NCBI GenBank assembly: GCA_963790415.1
Contig: CAWBOK010000009.1
Location: forward strand, 62,001 to 126,000
Direction of reading: 5' to 3'
From: JAJZQZ01 sp963790415
Lineage (GTDB): Bacteria; Actinomycetota; Thermoleophilia; RBG-16-64-13
Length of the DNA stretch: 64,000 bases
Shown piece after piece: positions 48,356-57,383 of the stretch. Within the stretch, counting starts at the first letter, position 1; each line of letters begins with the position of its first letter. The position numbers and the translations under genes were made by a program. The notes beneath the pieces are model-generated. The model searched no databases, was not told where the DNA came from, and was given only the letters and a program-made list of their open reading frames with translations.

Positions 48356-48853
48356 GATAGAACCCCCTTGTCGCCGGTGGTCATCCTGGCTAGCGGAAGA
48401 TTCATCTGATTCCGGGTCCGACCTACTCCATTGCTCCGAGAGTTCTGAGCCGCATGTCCCAAGGGCTTGACTGGGCGGTGGAGGGAGGCCTGAAAGGCTG
48501 CGTCGGGCTCGCGCGCTTGCACCCGGGCTCGAGTGACACCAGGTACCCCCTGATCGAGAAGACCTGAGGCGCGGGGCGCCGAGTTACACCCCAGAAATCT
48601 ATCCTTTCCTAATGGTGAGGCTTTGTCAACACGGTGTTCCGGCAGAAGACGAGCATCACGCGACCAGGGCCACCACCCGCCTGGCCCAGATCGGTCGCGC
48701 TGCGATCAGCCAGCGACCCCATTCCGTCCACCAAATACCATCGTGGCACATCCGGGTGGGGGTGCGTGTAGGGGTACAGGGCGATTGCAGGGTCAATTCA
48801 GAGCGGCCCGGACTGCGGCCAGAAGACCACTAGATACAGGTATTTCAGTGTGA
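48356..48853. other. Intergenic region upstream of the substrate-binding protein
   Basis: It contains the ribosome binding site and presumably the promoter of the lipoprotein gene on the minus strand. No gene, repeat or structured RNA was recognised in 48400-48850. Confidence 0.3.
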
Positions 48854-48900
48854 GAGGCCCCGACAGAAATCGAACCTATGCACGAGGCTTAGGAAGTCTA
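48854..48900 (-). other. tRNA 3'-half-like sequence (possible integration-site remnant)
   Basis: Minus strand reads TAGACTTCCTAAGCC, TGCATAGGTTCGATTTCTGT, CGGGGCC. A T-arm with loop TTCGATT and a five-pair stem (two wobble) can be drawn, and a CCU anticodon loop TTCCTAA precedes it. No matching D arm or 5' acceptor strand was found upstream, so it is not an intact tRNA. Confidence 0.3.
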
Positions 48901-48930
48901 GGACCCCCCGTCCTGGCGTTGATCCCCTGT

Positions 48931-48948
48931 CACGGACACTTGTCCGTG
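48931..48948. repeat. 18-base palindrome
   Basis: CACGGACACTTGTCCGTG has 8-base arms and a 2-base centre. It lies just upstream (minus strand) of the tRNA-like segment. It could be an operator, an attachment-site core or a small terminator. No neighbouring gene decides this. Confidence 0.5.
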
Positions 48949-49072
48949 TCCTGACGTGTGCAGTCGGGGTGCGTTCAGGTCGGGGGAAGTCCGGATGGTG
49001 GCGTCGTCGGTGTAGTTGGCGGCGGTTTCGGTGTTCTCGGGCACATGTCACCTCTCGGACGGCCTCATAACG

Positions 49073-51142
49073 CTACCCCCGTACCAGCCCGAGGAACTCC
49101 TCGGCGTCCACGTGCAGAGCCAGCTGATCGGCCGGCGGCAGGCTCGAGCGGCCGAAGCGGGCCTTGCCCGCCAGCGCCGACTGGTCGATGATCGCCTCGA
49201 TGGAGCGGGCCCCGTGGATGAAGCGCTCCGTCTCCAGGAACGCGCGTAGCACGCCCTCGTCGATGCTCAAGCGCCCGTCACGGACGGTCTGAGGCGCCTT
49301 CTGCACGAGCAGCGACCGCAGCAGGAAGGCCCGGCGCAGGGGATAGGCCGAGTCGGCCAGGCCCAACCGGTTCGGCCCGTAGATGTTGAGATAGCCGCGG
49401 AGGCGGCTGAGGAAGTCGGGCTTCTTGGCGGCCCGGTCGTGGGCTTCGTCTCCCGAAGACGCGAACTCCTGCAGAGTGGCGCAGGTGCCGCCGGCGAACA
49501 CGAAGACCGCCGGTCCGATGGGATGGGGTGCTCCGGATTCCAGGAACTCCCCGTCCTGCATGGGGGCCAGGAACGTGCTCAGCCAGCCGAGGCGTCGGTC
49601 GCCGACGTCGGCGTCGAACTCGTCCCAGAAGACGAAGGGGAGCCGCTGCTGCAGGACCAGGTCCCGGACCCGATGGAAGGCGGCCGGCAACTCGTTCACC
49701 GACTGGAACTGGGAGAGGTTGAAGGTGACCGTGGTCATCTCGCCGCCCAAGAGGGTCTGTGCGATCTCACCAACGGCAAACGACTTGCCGGACCCGGGGG
49801 GCCCGAACACGCCGATCGAGAGGGGCCGCCCGAGGTGGACACCGGCGCGGTACTGGCGGATGTACTCTCGGACGATGCTGCGCACGCTGCGGACGCTCTC
49901 GATCTCGGTCCTGTCGACCGAGACCCAGGCGCCGACCGACTCCACAGGAATACCCGAGGATAGGTGTTCGGGCCCAAGGATCGCGGCCTCGCGGGCCATG
50001 GCGGCGACCTGTGCGCTTCGGCGGGAGGCAAGCAGGATGGTGTAGTCCGGGGCAGGCGGCGACACGAGGTCGAGCCGTGCGAACCCGGGCTCGGCGTCGG
50101 CTGCTCCCCGTGCGTCTGGGCGTGTGAGCAGGCGCGCGGCGCGGTCGAGGAAGGCGCGTGGGTTCGGTCGGCCGTCCTTGCCCACGGGGTATCCGTCGAT
50201 GTGCAGGGCGCGGGCGGCGTGCAGGCCACGGATGACGGCACCGGGCACGTCGACCGCACCGTCGTGCACCGACTCGAGCAGCAGCGCGCAGGCCACACAG
50301 GGCAGGAGCCCGAAACCCCAGTACAGGCCGGGATAGTCGCCTACCCAATCGCCTTCCTGGTGGTAGGGGTCGAAGACCAGACTGTTGGCGCCGTCGCGCT
50401 CGACGATGACGGCGCCCGCCGCTCCCAACATGACGACCACGCGGGCCGCAGCGGAGAGAGGGTGGCCTCTTACCGCGTCGATGACGTTTGCGTGGACCTG
50501 CTCCCAGGAGAGGGCATAGCCCACCTGCACGCCCTCCTTGCGGAGGTCTTCCCCGGTGACAACGACCGTGAGGTCATCGGCCCGGTCGGCGATGAGCCGC
50601 TCCCACAGTGGACCTTCCGCCAACGGCGCCAGGCTCGAAAGGACGATGGTCTGGCGCTCACCGGGCGTCCGCAGAAGGCGTGTCCAACGCTCCGGAGCGT
50701 GCCGGAAGCCGATGTTCTGGTCGTGGAGCAAGAGAGCATCGGGCGGATCGACCACGGCCGGGAGGAGGTCGGGCGGTTCTCCCTCGACCGGCTCGTCGCC
50801 CAAGTAGGCGCCCATCCGCCAGACGAGCTCATCCCGGCCGCAACGGCATGGGTGGAGCGCCCAGGTGCTGAACGTGGTCGTGAGGCCCCGGTACGCCGGA
50901 GTTGCCAGGGCACGCGGGGGAATGGACGGACCAACAAGATCGATCCTCCCGCGCAGTCGCGTGTCCGCGGCCAAGGCGCGTTCGACCAGTCCTCCCGCGA
51001 ACGCGGCCCCGCCTGCCTGAGCCACGGCGCGGCAGGTGAGCCCTTCCCCCCAGATCCACGCAAAATCGAGCGCAGCTCGGTCGCCACCCTTCTGGAAGAG
51101 GAGCCAATCGATGGTGGCGTCCCCGGTCACCGTCAGTTTCAT
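49073..51142 (-). CDS. PfkB-like domain fused to AAA+ ATPase
   Basis: 689 aa in one intact frame. Residues 1 to about 330 look like a ribokinase/PfkB fold: MKLTVTGDATIDWLLF at the start, VDPPDALLLHDQNIGFRH, LTVVVTGEDLRKEGV, ARVVVMLGAAGAVIVE. The PfkB anion-hole and catalytic-base motif (DTxGAGD) is not seen; GDYPGLYWGFGLLPCVACALLL occupies that region, so sugar kinase activity is doubtful. The C-terminal part is AAA+: Walker A GVFGPPGSGKSFAVGEI near 447, Walker B LPFVFWDEFDADVGDRRLGWL near 504, sensor-like FVFAGGTCATL, and lid helices to the end. The combination is unusual. Neighbours are an MBL protein upstream and a peptide-binding lipoprotein downstream on the same strand. A second copy of its 3' end is in the scar at 43031. 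Confidence 0.8.
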   Translation of the reverse strand: MKLTVTGDATIDWLLFQKGGDRAALDFAWIWGEGLTCRAVAQAGGAAFAGGLVERALAADTRLRGRIDLVGPSIPPRALATPAYRGLTTTFSTWALHPCRCGRDELVWRMGAYLGDEPVEGEPPDLLPAVVDPPDALLLHDQNIGFRHAPERWTRLLRTPGERQTIVLSSLAPLAEGPLWERLIADRADDLTVVVTGEDLRKEGVQVGYALSWEQVHANVIDAVRGHPLSAAARVVVMLGAAGAVIVERDGANSLVFDPYHQEGDWVGDYPGLYWGFGLLPCVACALLLESVHDGAVDVPGAVIRGLHAARALHIDGYPVGKDGRPNPRAFLDRAARLLTRPDARGAADAEPGFARLDLVSPPAPDYTILLASRRSAQVAAMAREAAILGPEHLSSGIPVESVGAWVSVDRTEIESVRSVRSIVREYIRQYRAGVHLGRPLSIGVFGPPGSGKSFAVGEIAQTLLGGEMTTVTFNLSQFQSVNELPAAFHRVRDLVLQQRLPFVFWDEFDADVGDRRLGWLSTFLAPMQDGEFLESGAPHPIGPAVFVFAGGTCATLQEFASSGDEAHDRAAKKPDFLSRLRGYLNIYGPNRLGLADSAYPLRRAFLLRSLLVQKAPQTVRDGRLSIDEGVLRAFLETERFIHGARSIEAIIDQSALAGKARFGRSSLPPADQLALHVDAEEFLGLVRG

Positions 51143-51264
51143 CGGTCACCCCCTGAAGTCTTCCAGCACGTGCGCTCCATTGTAGCGGTGCCGACCCCCG
51201 GTGGATACACCCCTGGTCGGAGGGGTGCCACCACGGCTACGCGACCTCGTAGCCGGTGGCCGAC

Positions 51265-52029
51265 CTAGATAGCGCCACCCTTCAGGTAGCCCAGCCCTAT
51301 GCGCAGGCCAGGGTGTGCGACGAGGATCGTGCCGTCGAAGACCTCGTGGGCCTGCGCCAGCGACACCGCAGGGTCTACCCCCGGCTCGATGTGGGTCAGA
51401 ACGAGGCACCCCACGCCGGTCTCGGAGGCGTAGCGGGCGGCTTGGCGGGCGGTGAGGTGGAAGTCCTGCTCGCCGCCGTCGACGTGTGTCGCCTCCGCGA
51501 GGAAGATGTCGGCGCCGGCCGCAAGGTCGAACACGACGTCAGAAGGGCCGGTGTCACCGGTGTAGGCCAGCACGGCGCCGTCCGCCGACACCCTGAATCC
51601 CAGCGAGGCGGCCACATGGGCCATGTCGAAGGCCTGGATGGAGAACGGTCCGACGGCAAGCACATCGCCTCCCGAGAGCGTTCGCATGTCGAAGGTTCTC
51701 GACCACGCCTCTTCGGTCCCCGGCATCAGCGCGTGGGATACGCGCTCGAAGAACCCCAGGGGGATGAGAAGCTGGATAGCAGGCGCGGCCGGCCGACCCC
51801 AGTACCGTGCGGCCGACAGGGGGAAGAGGTCCGCGTAGTGGTCGTGATGCGGGTGGGAGACGCACACCGCGCCGATGTCGGCGATCCCGGCATGCTCTTG
51901 CAGCCGCCCGAGGGCGCCTCCCCCCAAATCAAGCACCAGATGAAAACCGTCGGAGGTCAAGAGGTAGGAACTGCCGGTTCCGCCCGGCCCCGGCCAGGAT
52001 CCATCACACCCTACAACGGTCAGCTCCAC
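51265..52029 (-). CDS. MBL-fold metallohydrolase
   Basis: About 254 aa. Start GTG at 52029 with GGAAGGACC upstream; TTG at 52032 is the next option. Metal ligands: CVSHPHHDHYADLFPL (HxHxDH), GFRVSADGAVLAYTGDTGPSD (Asp), LAEATH, and LTHIEPG (last His). This is the RNase Z/arylsulfatase-like MBL subgroup, like the gene at 29327. It lies 120 bases upstream of the PfkB-AAA gene on the same strand, possibly one transcription unit. Confidence 0.9.
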   Translation of the reverse strand: MELTVVGCDGSWPGPGGTGSSYLLTSDGFHLVLDLGGGALGRLQEHAGIADIGAVCVSHPHHDHYADLFPLSAARYWGRPAAPAIQLLIPLGFFERVSHALMPGTEEAWSRTFDMRTLSGGDVLAVGPFSIQAFDMAHVAASLGFRVSADGAVLAYTGDTGPSDVVFDLAAGADIFLAEATHVDGGEQDFHLTARQAARYASETGVGCLVLTHIEPGVDPAVSLAQAHEVFDGTILVAHPGLRIGLGYLKGGAI

Positions 52030-52138
52030 CAAGGTCCTTCCGCGCGTTTCGCCCGGGTTGATCGCCTCTCAGGGTAGCATCCAGCGAAAGGGCGCGTAGG
52101 CGGTGGGCAGAGTTAATGCGCTCTGGTAACCTGAAAAT

Positions 52139-53678
52139 GTGGTGCCATTGACACACGCAGCGCGCAGGCCCCGTGGTCCCGCCCCGAGGGGGAGGCTGGG
52201 TCTGCCGCGTGGTCCGGGGCTGACGTTGGCCGCGGTGACGCTGGCTGTGACCCTGTGCCTGGCCCTGACCGTGCTGGGTTCGGCGGCGGCCTGGGCCGCG
52301 CCGGCGACCACGGTGACGCGCGGCCCCACCGATCGTCCGCGCATCGCTCTTACCTTCGACGACAACTATCAGCCGGGACGGGCCCTGGCCGTCATCGACG
52401 TCTTGGAGCGGTATCGAGCTCCGGCCACTATGTTCGTCATCGGCAGCGGTATCACGGCATACCCCTCGATCACCAAGGCGATCGCGGACGGCGGCTTCGA
52501 GGTGGGCGATCACTCCCAGTCGCACAAGGTGCTGACCAAGCTGTCGTGGTCGCCGTTGCTCCGAGAGATAGGCGCCGGAACGGCCGCCTTCAACCGGGCT
52601 ACGGGCCGGCGGACGGCGCCTCTGTTGCGCCCGCCGTACGGCGCCACGAACAGCACCGTCGCGGCGGCCGCCGGCGAGAAGGGCTTCCTATATGTGGTCC
52701 TCTGGGACGTGGATACCAACGACTGGAAGGGCCTATCCGCCGCCACCATACGCGACCACGTGCTCAGCCATGCGCATAACGGCGCCATCGTCCTGATGCA
52801 TATGTCGGCGCCGCACACGGCCGCCGCACTCCCCGGCATCATCAGCGGCCTGCGCGACCGGGGCTACGAGCTGGTCACCGTGTCGGCTCTTTTGAAGGGG
52901 AACCGGCGCTTCCTGGACCTGGCAGAGGCGACCGACCTGGGGCGTGCCGTCCTGCGGATGGTCGACGCCGGATACATGAGCGGCTACGACGCCGACTACT
53001 TCGGTCCGACCGATCCCATGACGCGCGGCCAACTCGCCAAGGTGGCCGTTCTCACGGCCGGCCTTCACACTCCCGAAGTGGAGAAGGCGGACTCGCCCAC
53101 CTTCGTCGACGTACCCCCTAAACGCGACGCCGAGGGCAAGGTGATCGCCTATCCCTTCGACTACGTGGAGGAGGCGGCGGCCTCCGGCATCCTATCCGGG
53201 CGGGCGGGAGAGTCGGGCCAGGTGTTCTCTCCGGGTGTCGAGATCACCCGCGGCCAACTCGCGCAGGTGGTTGCCCGCATGGCCCGAGAGCTCAAGGGCT
53301 ATCCGGTCGACTACGGGACGGACGGCCCCACGTTCTCGGACGTGCCCGACCTACGCCGCCGCCGACGTGGCCCTCACAGCCAAGTTGGGCCTGATGAAGG
53401 GCTACTCCGGCGGGACCTTCGACGTGTGGTCGCCGGCCCAGCGTGGCCACGTAGCGGTGGTGATGGCGCGCTTCCTCGATCTGGCGCCGTACGTCGCGCC
53501 GCCGACAACTACCACCACGACGGTGCTGCCCACCACCACGACGACACTGCCGCCCACGACCACGACGACACTGCCGCCGGTCACTACGACCACGACCCTG
53601 CCCGCCACGACCACGACGCTGTCGCCCACAACGACTACGACGACCACGTCGACGGCGGCCCCGGTCTCCCAGCCCTGA
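52139..53678 (+). CDS. Secreted polysaccharide deacetylase with SLH-type repeats and Thr-rich tail, one frameshift
   Basis: About 512 aa. GTG at 52139 (52142 also possible). A long basic N-terminus and hydrophobic signal (LTLAAVTLAVTLCLALTVLG...AAWA) are followed by the NodB domain: ALTFDDNY, HSQSH (metal His), LLRPPYG, and LMHM. Next are S-layer homology-like modules with DPMTRGQLAKVAV, EITRGQLAQVVARMA and, after an indel near 53350, SPAQRGHVAVVMARFL. The C-terminus is a tail of Thr runs separated by Leu-Pro (about 53505-53660). It probably trims N-acetyl groups of a wall polymer while bound to the envelope. A piece of the Thr-rich coding sequence recurs at 55198. Confidence 0.9.
53505..53660 (+). 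repeat. ACN-repeat low-complexity tract encoding the Thr-rich tail
   Basis: Irregular runs of ACC/ACG/ACT codons are broken by CTGCC(G/C) (Leu-Pro) about every 8-9 codons. It is a coding microsatellite, likely a flexible, possibly glycosylated wall-spanning linker. Confidence 0.8.
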
Positions 53679-53977
53679 CCGCGTTTCGACATACGTTCTC
53701 CGAGTGGCGGTAGTGTCGCGTAGCGGAACGGCGGGCCAGACAGCATCCGGGGGCGTGGCAACGTTCAGCGACGTGTCCCTCAGAAAAGCCGGAACAGGCT
53801 ACACGCTTCACCGGGCCGGAAGACCGCACGGCCCTGCACCATGATCTGCAGGTGCAGAGAGACGTCTATCGCCTGATCCTCAAGATTTTCGAGTACGACT
53901 CCCGCGGGAAGTCCGGGATACTCTGCCAATCCCCCCGCGCGACGGCGAGTTGTCAAGCCCCAGCGTTTGTGGCACAT

Positions 53978-54018
53978 TATCGGCACGATAACGGCAATCG
54001 AACAGGTACCTATCGGCA
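53978..54018 (+). promoter_or_regulatory. Three phased TATCGGCA boxes before fic
   Basis: TATCGGCA at 53978, TAACGGCA at 53989 and TATCGGCA at 54011, that is 11 and 22 bases apart (one and two helical turns). The last box ends one base before the fic ATG. It is likely an operator bound by a protein on one DNA face. The rest of 53679-53977 holds a minus-strand open frame (53780-54019) that I cannot support as a gene. Confidence 0.5.
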
Positions 54019-55149
54019 ATGAATGATGGCAGAGCGACGGAAGCCCAGGCCTGGCGACCCAGCTTCACTCTCACCCACTCGATAGTCGGCGGGCTCACGC
54101 GGATCGAGGCGGCGCGCGTGGTGGTCGAGAACACCCCGCTGCCTACTATGGTGCTCGCCGAGCTTTCCCGACAAGCGCGCGTCCGCGCCACCCACTACTC
54201 GACGCGCATAGAAGGCAACCGGCTGACGCTGGACGAGGCCGAGCAGGTTATCGTCGGCCGGCGCCGGGTCATCCGCGGACGGGAGCGCGATGTGGCGGAA
54301 GTCCGCAACTATTGGGAGGCGCTGGCGAGGGCGGAGGAGTGGGCCTCCAAGGGGCGGCCCGTGACCGAGGAGATGATTCAGCGCCTTGCCGGTACTGCGC
54401 TGCACGGCAAGAGAGCAAAGGCGGCGCCCTATCGAAGCGCGCAGAATGCCGTCCGCGACTCTGCGACGGGCGCACTCGTCTACCTGCCACCCGAGGCCTC
54501 GGATGTGCCGGGGCTGATGGCAGCGATGGTGTGTTGGATTCGCCGGGCGGCGGGAGCAGGGGTCTCGCCCGTCGTGGTCGCGGGCCTGGCCCACTACCAG
54601 TTCGTGACCATCCACCCGTACTACGACGGCAACGGCCGGACCGCGCGATTGTTGGCAATGTTCCTCCTGCACCGAGGCGGGTACGGCCTGCGCGGGCTGT
54701 TCTCTCTGGAGGAGTATCACTCGCGCGACATCATGGCCTACTATCACGCTCTGGAGGTCGGTGGGCATCACAATTACTACATGGGACGGGCCGACGCGGA
54801 TCTGACGGGTTGGCTGGAGTACTTCGTGGGCACCGTGGCCACGGTGTTCGAAGCTGCCAAGCAGGAAGCTCTCAAGCATGCTGGGGCGGCGCCCGCGCCG
54901 GCACCGGATCAGTTCCGGCGATTGGACCGCCGGGGACGCCTGGTGCTGGTGCTCTTCCTCCAGCAGGAGCACATCACCTCCGCCGACGTGGCACAGGCGC
55001 TGGGGCTTTCTGCGCGGATGGCGAGGATACTCCTCGCTGAATGGGTGGCGGCGGGATGGCTCATTGTTGACGACCCCTCGCGCAAGGGTCGACGGTACGC
55101 TCTGGCCGATGACCTCCGACGTCATCTCAGCGGAACGACTCAGGAGTGA
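54019..55149 (+). CDS. Fic-domain protein (AMP-transferase family) with C-terminal winged helix
   Basis: 376 aa. N-terminal inhibitory helix motif STRIEGNRLT near residue 60, where the Glu blocks ATP as in class II Fic proteins. The catalytic motif HPYYDGNGRTARLL near residue 198 carries the His, Asp, Asn and both Gly/Arg of HxFx(D/E)GNGRxxR, with Tyr at the Phe position. A C-terminal winged-helix-like segment (ITSADVAQALGLSARMARILLAEWVAAGWL) suggests DNA binding and autoregulation through the upstream boxes. It would AMPylate a Ser/Thr/Tyr of an unknown target once the Glu is displaced. It is a single-gene unit with no separate antitoxin. Confidence 0.92.
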   Translation: MNDGRATEAQAWRPSFTLTHSIVGGLTRIEAARVVVENTPLPTMVLAELSRQARVRATHYSTRIEGNRLTLDEAEQVIVGRRRVIRGRERDVAEVRNYWEALARAEEWASKGRPVTEEMIQRLAGTALHGKRAKAAPYRSAQNAVRDSATGALVYLPPEASDVPGLMAAMVCWIRRAAGAGVSPVVVAGLAHYQFVTIHPYYDGNGRTARLLAMFLLHRGGYGLRGLFSLEEYHSRDIMAYYHALEVGGHHNYYMGRADADLTGWLEYFVGTVATVFEAAKQEALKHAGAAPAPAPDQFRRLDRRGRLVLVLFLQQEHITSADVAQALGLSARMARILLAEWVAAGWLIVDDPSRKGRRYALADDLRRHLSGTTQE

Positions 55150-55197
55150 CCTGACCGGAACCGAGCAGGACCTCCTCTCCAGGCGTGAGCTTCGTTC

Positions 55198-55240
55198 CGC
55201 CGGTCAGTACGACCACGACACTACCTACGACCACGAACCC
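55198..55240 (+). repeat. Displaced fragment of Thr-rich coding sequence
   Basis: Reads PPVSTTTTLPTTTNP and closely matches the Thr-rich tract of the deacetylase gene (about 53573-53610: CCGCCGGTCACTACGACCAC). It lies at the exact point where cyclase E loses its 3' part, so it marks a recombination junction. Confidence 0.6.
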
Positions 55241-56243
55241 TTTCTGCGTCCAAGTTCAGCGGCGGTATCCGCGTCGCGGGGGTCGGAGCCCACGCCCCAG
55301 CGGTTTCCATGGCGTCTTGGACGAGGGTGCGCCCTTCAAGCCAGTAGAGGTTCTGTTGCTGGGCTTGAGCCCGCGCCTCTGCGACCAGGCGGGACTTCCC
55401 AAGACCGGCCTCGCCGGTGATGACGATGACACCACCTTCACCAGCACGGAGGCGGACGAGGCGGTGCGTGATCGAGGCCAGTTCATCCTCCCGGCCAACC
55501 AGGGGGGAACTGAGACCCCGGGTCTCGCGGGGGGAGGAAGGCGCGGTGTGGGCGTCGACCAGCCGGTAGGCGGTCACAGGCTCGGACTTCCCTTTGACGC
55601 TCAGCGGTGCAACTGCCTGCCACGTGAAGTTGTGGTCGGTGTGGCGATAGGTGTCTACTCCGACGAGGATCTCGCCGGGTTGGGCCATGGCCTTCAGGCG
55701 GGCGGCGACATTCACCGCGTCCCCCATGACGGAGTAGTCTTCGTGACCGCCGCCCCCCAGCCCGCCGGCGTAGACCAGGCCGGTGTTCACCCCGAAATGG
55801 ATGGCGAGGTCTACTCCGCGCTCCCGGTTGAAGCCGACCACGGCGTCGCGCATCTCCAGAGCGGCGCGCAAGGCGCGTTCCGGATCGTTCTCGTGGGCCC
55901 GGGGGGCGCCGAAGAGGGCCATGATCTCGTCCCCGATGAACTTGTCGATGGTGCCGCCGTAGCGCTTGATGCAGGGCACCAGGCGGTCGAAGCAGCCGGT
56001 GATGAGGTCGCGCAGCTGCTCGGGGTCGAGCTTCTCAGCCAGGCTGGTAAAGCCGGAGACATCCGCGAAAAGGACGGTGACGAGTCGGCGGTCGCCGCCT
56101 TTGCTGAGATCCCGGTCGACGGCAGCGTGGGCACCTGCCGATGTGGTCGCCTGCGCGGTCGACGCTGTAGCCAGCGGTGCTCCACACTCATTGCAGAACT
56201 TGGCGTTGTCCGGCTGATCAGTGCCGCATTGAGGACACTTCAC
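55221..56243 (-). pseudogene. Cyclase paralog E: zinc-ribbon nucleotide cyclase truncated within the ATPase
   Basis: GTG 56243, 340 aa. Zinc ribbon CPQCGTDQPDNAKFCNECG, then a complete cyclase domain (LFADVSGFTSLAEKLD, IDKFIGDEIMALFG, EDYSVMGDAVNVAARL), then SPLVGREDELASI and Walker A VITGEAGLGKSRLVAEA. Soon after LYWLEGRTL the homology stops and about 30 unrelated residues lead to TAG. Walker B, lid and all TPR repeats are missing. The cyclase part is intact and open, so a short unregulated cyclase could still be made. It is closest in sequence to paralog B. Confidence 0.85.
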
Positions 56244-56784
56244 GGCTGGCCCCCTACGCACCCGATCGGGTACAGACCCTGTGAGTCGCATCGGGGGCAC
56301 GGACAGCAGCGGCCCCCCGAAGTCCCGCAACGATACAACCGGCGTAACCAGAAAGCCAGAGAGACGGGCTCCCGCGTCCGGTCGAGGTCTGGGACCGCGA
56401 TCACGATCCGTTCGTGCAGCACGCCATCCCGGCAGGCGTCTCATCGACGCAGGCTTCTTTGTGAGGCACCCCGCCCATCTGACGCGCGCCGCTCCCTACT
56501 CGGATATCCCGCCCGGCTGCGGCCTGCCGATTGGCAGACTTTCCGTGGACCCACCCACCCCGAGCGGCACCCTTGACTTTCGCTCCCCCGCGCGAAGTCG
56601 GGAGTGCACGTCGACCTGGATGAGCAGGCGTGCGATACTGAAAACATCCGTCTACCCTCAACGCCGTTGGCGCGGCGGCCGCCATGAGGGCGGATGAAGC
56701 CTCACGACCCTCAACGTGAAAAGACAGAGACAGGCGGGCGGATGAGGGCACGCAGTACCAAGAGAAGAGTACTTGGGAGGCAGA
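56244..56784. other. Intergenic region before the second hicBA pair
   Basis: No gene was recognised. A possible rightward promoter is TCGACC (56611-56616), a 17-base spacer and GATACT (56634-56639), about 145 bases before hicB. GGGAGG at 56775-56780 is the hicB ribosome binding site. Confidence 0.35.
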
Positions 56785-57018
56785 ATGGCCCAGCGCCACA
56801 CGATCCAGGCAGTGGTCTATCCTGGCGATGAATCGGGGTATGTAGCCGAGTGTCTCTACCTGGGTGTGGTCACCCAGGGCCAGACGCTCGATGAAACGGT
56901 GCAGAACCTTCGGGAAGCGCTTCAACTTCACCTGGAGGGTGAGGACCTGGCTGAGATGGGACTGGCCTCCAATCCTCCGCTACTGATCACGATGGAGATG
57001 GAACCGGTGCATGCCTGA
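56785..57018 (+). CDS. hicB: HicB-family antitoxin
   Basis: 77 aa. ATG 56785 with GGGAGG. HicB core: HTIQAVVYPGDESGYVAECLYLGVVTQGQTLDETVQNLREALQLHLEGEDL. It lacks a separate DNA-binding domain. It overlaps hicA by 8 bases, antitoxin first. It probably forms the neutralising complex with the next gene. Confidence 0.9.
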   Translation: MAQRHTIQAVVYPGDESGYVAECLYLGVVTQGQTLDETVQNLREALQLHLEGEDLAEMGLASNPPLLITMEMEPVHA

Positions 57019-57256
57019 TCTGCGTCGGCTCTCGGGAGCCGCGGTCATCGGTGTCCTGGAAGGCTTTGGTTTCACCATACACGCTCAGGTAGGCAGCCAT
57101 GTCAAGTTGCGGCGCATCGGTCCGCAGGGACAGAAACAGACGTTGACTATTCCGCGCCACAGGGAACTCGACACCGGCACCCTGCGGGCGATCTACCGGC
57201 AGGCAGGCCGGTACGTACCGGATCAGGAGCTGAGACCCCACTTCTTCACCGACTGA
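57011..57256 (+). CDS. hicA: HicA-family mRNA interferase toxin
   Basis: 81 aa. LSGAAVIGVLEGFGFTIHAQVGSHVKLRR contains the catalytic GSH; TLTIPRHRELDTGTLRAIYRQAGRYV is the second half of the fold. All expected parts are present, so this is the most complete HicA in the window. It lies 245 bases before ffh. Confidence 0.92.
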   Translation: MPDLRRLSGAAVIGVLEGFGFTIHAQVGSHVKLRRIGPQGQKQTLTIPRHRELDTGTLRAIYRQAGRYVPDQELRPHFFTD

Positions 57257-57383
57257 TTGCGGTCCTCCCGCCGGCACACCGCGGCGGATCGCCAAGGATG
57301 AAACACCCAGGTACGTGGGGGCGCAGCCCCAGCCGCCCGCGCCCCCGCTCATGCGCACCAGGGCCAGAGCGCCCCGCCCTTCG

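Noticed and set aside
53505..53660. Regularly spaced ACN repeats considered as a CRISPR-like or satellite array
   Set aside because: The periodicity is codon-based, in frame with the deacetylase tail, with no spacer-like unique segments and no cas genes.
53780..54019. Minus-strand ORF overlapping the fic start, considered as an antitoxin for Fic
   Set aside because: It runs through the phased operator boxes, has no ribosome binding site and no antitoxin signature. Fic here carries its own inhibitory STRIEGN helix and does not require one.
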